Source of the DNA: Mycobacterium sp.
GTDB lineage: Bacteria; Actinomycetota; Actinomycetes; Mycobacteriales; Mycobacteriaceae
NCBI GenBank assembly: GCA_029256565.1
Contig: JAQSXQ010000020.1
Location: forward strand, 1-10,931
Length of the DNA stretch: 10,931 nucleotides
Direction: 5' to 3'
In this document: positions 7,726-10,931 of the stretch, piece by piece
How the letters are laid out: each line of letters opens with the position of its first letter
How positions within the stretch are numbered: the stretch's first letter is position 1
Notes under the pieces: generated by a model
The model's database searches: none
What the model saw: the letters and a program-made list of their open reading frames with translations, nothing else
What the model was told of the DNA's origin: nothing
Program-made: the position numbers and the translations under genes

Positions 7726-8250
7726 TCACTCCGCCGGGTGATTCGGATTCCACAGCAGCACATCTGCCTCGGCCTCGTAAGCCTTGCCGTCCGGAAAACT
7801 CACCAACTCGAACTGCATGCCCCACGGGCTCAGAAAGTACACCCAGCGCTGTCCTTCACTGGCATTCCGGCTGGCGGTCGGCCCGCCCAGTACCTGTACG
7901 CCCTCGGAGCGCAGATACGCCACCGCGGCGTCGATGTCATGAACGTAGAACGCCAGGTGGTGGCCACCAACGTCGCTGTTGCGAGGTTGGGCGGCCTGGC
8001 CGTCGGCGGGCTCGTAGTAGAACACCTCGAAGTTGGCGCCGGTGCCGCACCGGTAGAAGCGCAGTTCTCGCATGACGGTGCGCGGGTGCACGTTCAGGTG
8101 CGTGTGCATCCAATCGTCCTCGTGCGCATACGGACCCAATGTGTAGACGTGCGTGCAGCCCAGGATGCGGACGAAGAAATCGTGGGCCTGCTCCAAATCG
8201 GGCACGGTGAAGCCGATGTGGTCGGTGCCGACCAACCCGGGCAGAGGCAT
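7726..8250 (-). CDS. VOC-superfamily (glyoxalase/extradiol dioxygenase fold) protein
   Basis: Metalloprotein of 174 aa with two beta-alpha-beta-beta-beta modules, residues about 6-80 and 94-155. The four metal-ligand positions of glyoxalase I-type proteins are visible: His11 (TDHIGF), Glu75 (NFEVF), His98 (GHHLAF) and Glu148 (QFELV). With both H-E pairs intact it should bind a divalent metal; lyase, epimerase or dioxygenase activity is possible, and the reaction is not identifiable. The start is the ATG at 8250, with AAGGG (8258-8262) 7 nt before it. The frame stays open far upstream because it lies antisense to the E1 gene, so that extension is not real. It is the first gene of the operon with GntR and aldehyde dehydrogenase, which suggests a role in the same catabolic route. 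Confidence 0.86.
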   Translation of the reverse strand: MPLPGLVGTDHIGFTVPDLEQAHDFFVRILGCTHVYTLGPYAHEDDWMHTHLNVHPRTVMRELRFYRCGTGANFEVFYYEPADGQAAQPRNSDVGGHHLAFYVHDIDAAVAYLRSEGVQVLGGPTASRNASEGQRWVYFLSPWGMQFELVSFPDGKAYEAEADVLLWNPNHPAE

Positions 8251-8263
8251 TGAGTCACCCTTC

Positions 8264-8280
8264 AAGTGGATCCAATAGCG
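8264..8280. repeat. Direct repeat copy 1, candidate GntR operator
   Basis: AAGTGGATCCAATAGCG, matching copy 2 (8326-8342) in 16 of 17 bases. It contains the palindrome TGGATCCA, the size and style of sites bound by FCD-type GntR regulators. It lies immediately before the Shine-Dalgarno of the VOC gene and just downstream of a possible - strand -10 (TACAGT, 8284-8289), so binding would block the VOC operon. Confidence 0.65.
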
Positions 8281-8325
8281 ACGACTGTACCGCTCCAGCG
8301 GCGCCATAAGGAAGCAATATGGCCA

Positions 8326-8342
8326 AAGTGTATCCAATAGCG
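8326..8342. repeat. Direct repeat copy 2, candidate GntR operator
   Basis: AAGTGTATCCAATAGCG starts 62 bp after copy 1, close to six helical turns, so both sites face the same side of the DNA. A possible + strand -10 box, TATCGT (8344-8349), follows at once, so binding would cover the E1 promoter. The 3' end runs into the perfect palindrome ATAGCGCTAT (8337-8346). Confidence 0.65.
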
Positions 8343-8394
8343 CTATCGTGGGATCTGCATCACACCGGCGTCGCCGGAGACCCGGTCGATCGAG

Positions 8395-10605
8395 ATGAGG
8401 GACATGCCAACCGAACGCCGCCTGGAAACGGGCTCCCCGTGGATCGAACTGTCCACCACCGACGAGGACTGGAAAGCCGCATCGCCGGCGCTTCTCGGGA
8501 CCATGCTGGCCGAACTCCACCTGATCCGGGCGTTCGAAGAAACCGTCCTGGAGCTGGCCGGCGATGGACTGGTGCACGGCCCCGCGCACTCCAGCATCGG
8601 GCAGGAGGGCGGCGCGGTGGGATCCATCGTCGGGTTGCGCTCCACCGACGCTGTCAACGGCTCTCACCGTGGGCACCATCAGTTCCTGGCCAAGGCGCTC
8701 ACCCACGTCGCCGGCGGGACGATCGATCCGGCCGAGCCCATCACGCCCAAGATCCAGCGCGTACTTCAGCGCACGCTCGCCGAGATCCTCGGTCTGGCGC
8801 AGGGTTACTGTCGCGGACGGGGTGGCTCCATGCACCTGCAGTGGTTCGAGGCCGGTGCACTGGGCACCAACGCGATCGTCGGTGGCGGCGTGCCCATGGG
8901 CGCAGGTAACGCGTGGGCACAAAAGCACAGCGGTACCGACGATCTCACCGTCAGTTACTTCGGTGACGGCTCCAGCCAGATCGGGTCGGTGCTGGAGTCG
9001 ATGAACCTGGCCGCGGCCTGGAAGCTGCCGTTCTGCTTCTTCATCGAGAACAACCTCTACGCGGTGTCGACGCGGGTGGACGAGATCACCGCCGACCCGC
9101 GGCTGTCGGTGCGCGGCCAGGGGTTCGGGATACCGAGCTGGCGCGTGGACGGCATGGACCCGCTCGCGGTGCACCTGGCTACCGAGCAGGCCGCGGAGAC
9201 CATGCGCAGCGGCGCCGGACCCGCGGTGATCGAAGCCGAGGTGTACCGGTTCTTCCATCAGAACGGGGCCTATCCGGGCAGCGCCTTCGGCTATCGCGAC
9301 AAGGCGGAGGAAGCGCAGTGGCGCAGCCGTGACCCGCTCGACAAAACCGCCACCGAGATGAAGAAGCTCGGCCTCATCGACGACGCCGGCGTGGCCGAGT
9401 TGCGCAGGCAGGCGCAGGAGGCGATGACGGCCGCGGTCTCTGAACTGGTGGAACCCGACCCCGAGGCCGCGGGCAAGCGTCGTATTCGTCCCGAGCTGTG
9501 GCCCGACCCCGGGTTCGTCAACGTCGGTGTCCGCGGTGACGCCACCGAGTTGCAGTCTTGGGAGGTGCTGGAGCCGACCGAGCACCAGGGCCCCTGGCGC
9601 AAGGTCAAGTTCGTCGAGGCGGTGTCCGGGGTGATGGACCGGCGGATGGCCACGGACGAGCGCATCGTGGTCTTCGGCGAGGACGTCCACCGCCTCGGCG
9701 GCGGTACCAACGGCGCGACGAAGGGGCTGGCCAAGTACGGAGAGAACCGCTTGGTCGGCACACCGATCAGTGAGAACGCCTTCACCGGACTCGGTGGCGG
9801 GCTGGCCCTGGACGGCCGATTCCGGCCGGTCGTCGAATTCATGTACCCCGACTTCATGTGGGTGGCCGCCGATCAGGTGTTCAATCAGATCGGCAAGGCG
9901 CGGCACATGTTCGGCGGCGACAACCCGGTGCCGCTGGTCCTGCGGACCAAAGTGGCGATGGGATCGGGCTACGGCTCACAGCATCTGATGGACCCCGCGG
10001 GCATCTTCGCCACCAGCCCGGGGTGGCGCGTCGTCGCCCCGTCCACCGCGGCCGACTACGTCGGTTTGATGAATGCCGCTCTGGCGCTGCAGGACCCGGT
10101 TCTGGTGATCGAACACGTCGACCTGTACGGCGTGGGCGACCAGGTGCCCGAGGGCGATCTCGACTACGTGATCCCCCCGGGCCGGGCAGCGATCCGCCGA
10201 GCCGGCAACGACGTGACCGTCATCAGCTACCTGTCCATGGTGGCCCGCTGCGCCGAGGCCATCGAGCGCACCGGAATCGATGCCGAGCTCGTCGATCTGC
10301 GCTGGCTGGACCGGGCGTCGATCGACTGGGACACCATCGAAGCCAGTGTCAAGAAGACCAATGCGGTGCTGATCGTCGAGCAGGGCGCGCGCGGAAGCTC
10401 CTACGGCGGCTGGCTGGCCGACGAGATTCAACGCCGACTGTTCGACTGGTTGGACCAACCCGTGGAACGGGTTTCCGGGGAGGAAGCGTCGCCGAGCATC
10501 TCCCGGGTGCTCGAGCGCGCCGCCATCGCCGGCACCGAACAGATCGTGGCCGGCCTGGAGAAGATGCGCGCCGCCATGGGACACGCTGCCGGAGAGATGC
10601 ACTGA
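8395..10605 (+). CDS. 2-oxoacid dehydrogenase E1, fused alpha and beta subunits
   Basis: Thiamine-diphosphate E1 of 736 aa that decarboxylates a 2-oxoacid (or cleaves acetoin) and passes the acyl group to the lipoyl group of E2. The alpha half (about 30-345) has HGPAHSSIGQE at 61-71, NAIVGGG at 159-165 and the ThDP/Mg motif GDG (190-192) to Asn220. The linker is about 345-400. The beta half (400-720) has GEDV (428-431), Glu460 in PISEN and a C-terminal transketolase domain (about 590-715). Fused E1s occur in actinobacteria and other bacteria. Two motifs differ from the classical enzymes: the alpha HGHSxSD loop is FHQNGAYPGS (287-296), and the beta HSQS is GSQH (527-530). The start is ATG 8395 or ATG 8404; neither has a well-spaced Shine-Dalgarno. 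It overlaps E2 by TGATG. Substrate unknown; acetoin or branched-chain-like oxoacids are possible. Confidence 0.88.
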   Translation: MRDMPTERRLETGSPWIELSTTDEDWKAASPALLGTMLAELHLIRAFEETVLELAGDGLVHGPAHSSIGQEGGAVGSIVGLRSTDAVNGSHRGHHQFLAKALTHVAGGTIDPAEPITPKIQRVLQRTLAEILGLAQGYCRGRGGSMHLQWFEAGALGTNAIVGGGVPMGAGNAWAQKHSGTDDLTVSYFGDGSSQIGSVLESMNLAAAWKLPFCFFIENNLYAVSTRVDEITADPRLSVRGQGFGIPSWRVDGMDPLAVHLATEQAAETMRSGAGPAVIEAEVYRFFHQNGAYPGSAFGYRDKAEEAQWRSRDPLDKTATEMKKLGLIDDAGVAELRRQAQEAMTAAVSELVEPDPEAAGKRRIRPELWPDPGFVNVGVRGDATELQSWEVLEPTEHQGPWRKVKFVEAVSGVMDRRMATDERIVVFGEDVHRLGGGTNGATKGLAKYGENRLVGTPISENAFTGLGGGLALDGRFRPVVEFMYPDFMWVAADQVFNQIGKARHMFGGDNPVPLVLRTKVAMGSGYGSQHLMDPAGIFATSPGWRVVAPSTAADYVGLMNAALALQDPVLVIEHVDLYGVGDQVPEGDLDYVIPPGRAAIRRAGNDVTVISYLSMVARCAEAIERTGIDAELVDLRWLDRASIDWDTIEASVKKTNAVLIVEQGARGSSYGGWLADEIQRRLFDWLDQPVERVSGEEASPSISRVLERAAIAGTEQIVAGLEKMRAAMGHAAGEMH

Positions 10606-10931
10606 TGCCCACCATCGTGCGAATGCCTGAGGTGCTGGCCAACGCGACCGAGGCGGTAATCCAGTCCTGGCTGGTAACCGAAGGGCAGCCGATCGCCATC
10701 GGCGATCCGATCGCCGAGATCGAAACGGACAAGGCGCTGGTCGAATACGCCGCCGAAGTGGCCGGAGTGCTCGCGCGGTTCATCGCCGAGCCGGGGACCA
10801 AGATCGCCGTGGGTGATCCGATCGCGGTGGTGCTGGCTCCCGGGGAGAGCCCCGAAGTCGACGTCGACCCCGACGTCCGCGACCCGGACGTCCGCGACCC
10901 GGAGTCGGGTGCGCCGGTCATCGAGAAGATC
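10605..10931 (+). CDS. Lipoyl-domain E2 acyltransferase, 3' end beyond the window
   Basis: The first 109 residues of a dihydrolipoamide acyltransferase, partner of the preceding E1. The lipoyl domain covers about 3-78; the lipoylated Lys is K43 in ETDKA, with flanking Glu and Gly positions as in E2 proteins. A linker rich in Asp, Pro and Val follows (from about 80), with a repeated DVRDP unit. The ATG overlaps the E1 stop (TGATG), showing translational coupling and the usual E1-E2 order. The peripheral-subunit-binding and catalytic domains, and any E3, would lie beyond the edge. A standalone lipoyl protein cannot be excluded from what is visible. Confidence 0.87.
   Translation, partial: MPTIVRMPEVLANATEAVIQSWLVTEGQPIAIGDPIAEIETDKALVEYAAEVAGVLARFIAEPGTKIAVGDPIAVVLAPGESPEVDVDPDVRDPDVRDPESGAPVIEKI
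10872..10901 (+). repeat. Two 15-bp tandem repeats in the E2 linker
   Basis: GACGTCCGCGACCCG occurs twice in a row and is preceded by a degenerate partial copy (10860-10871). It encodes DVRDP twice in the flexible linker after the lipoyl domain, where length variation is tolerated. Confidence 0.85.

Noticed and set aside
8251..9906. Long - strand open frame continuing upstream of the VOC gene, antisense to E1
   Set aside because: It has no recognisable domain, and the VOC fold and Shine-Dalgarno start at 8250. Open antisense frames are common opposite GC-rich genes with strong codon bias.

Overview
The window is GC-rich, densely coded DNA from an actinobacterium. The codon use, TANNNT-type -10 boxes and gene content look mycobacterial or rhodococcal (Mycolicibacterium or Rhodococcus type); this is inferred from style, not from any database match. 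No rRNA, tRNA, CRISPR array, insertion sequence or phage gene was seen. No gene-free stretch exceeds about 145 bases; the three real gaps are 3785-3927, 4528-4628 and 8251-8394, and each holds regulatory sequence.

Layout. (1) Left + strand block, 1-3784: two ATPase subunits of a Liv-type (branched-chain amino acid/amide family) ABC importer, then a beta-hydroxyacid dehydrogenase of the 3-hydroxyisobutyrate dehydrogenase family, then an M24 (creatinase/prolidase fold) hydrolase with an altered metal site. ATGA and GTGA overlaps and a 21-nt gap mark an operon, which ends at a hairpin terminator at 3821-3867. (2) Middle: a carboxymuconolactone decarboxylase/AhpD-like gene on the - strand and a LacI-family regulator on the + strand diverge from a 101-bp region holding a perfect 18-bp palindrome, almost certainly the LacI operator. 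(3) Right - strand operon, transcribed VOC protein > GntR/FCD regulator > aldehyde dehydrogenase, whose last codons overlap the convergent LacI gene. (4) Right + strand operon: a fused alpha/beta E1 of a 2-oxoacid dehydrogenase complex, then the start of the lipoyl-bearing E2, cut by the window edge. The VOC and E1 operons diverge from a 144-bp region with a 17-bp direct repeat spaced 62 bp, a good candidate for the GntR operator.

Together this reads as a catabolic island for a small organic acid, amide or amino-acid-like compound. Uptake would be by the ABC importer, cleavage by the M24 enzyme, oxidation of hydroxy and aldehyde intermediates by the two dehydrogenases, and oxidative decarboxylation to an acyl-CoA by the E1/E2 complex, with two local regulators. 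The substrate cannot be read from the sequence. The most distinctive points are the Asp-to-Cys change in the M24 metal site, the unusual motifs of the fused E1, and the two well-defined regulatory regions.
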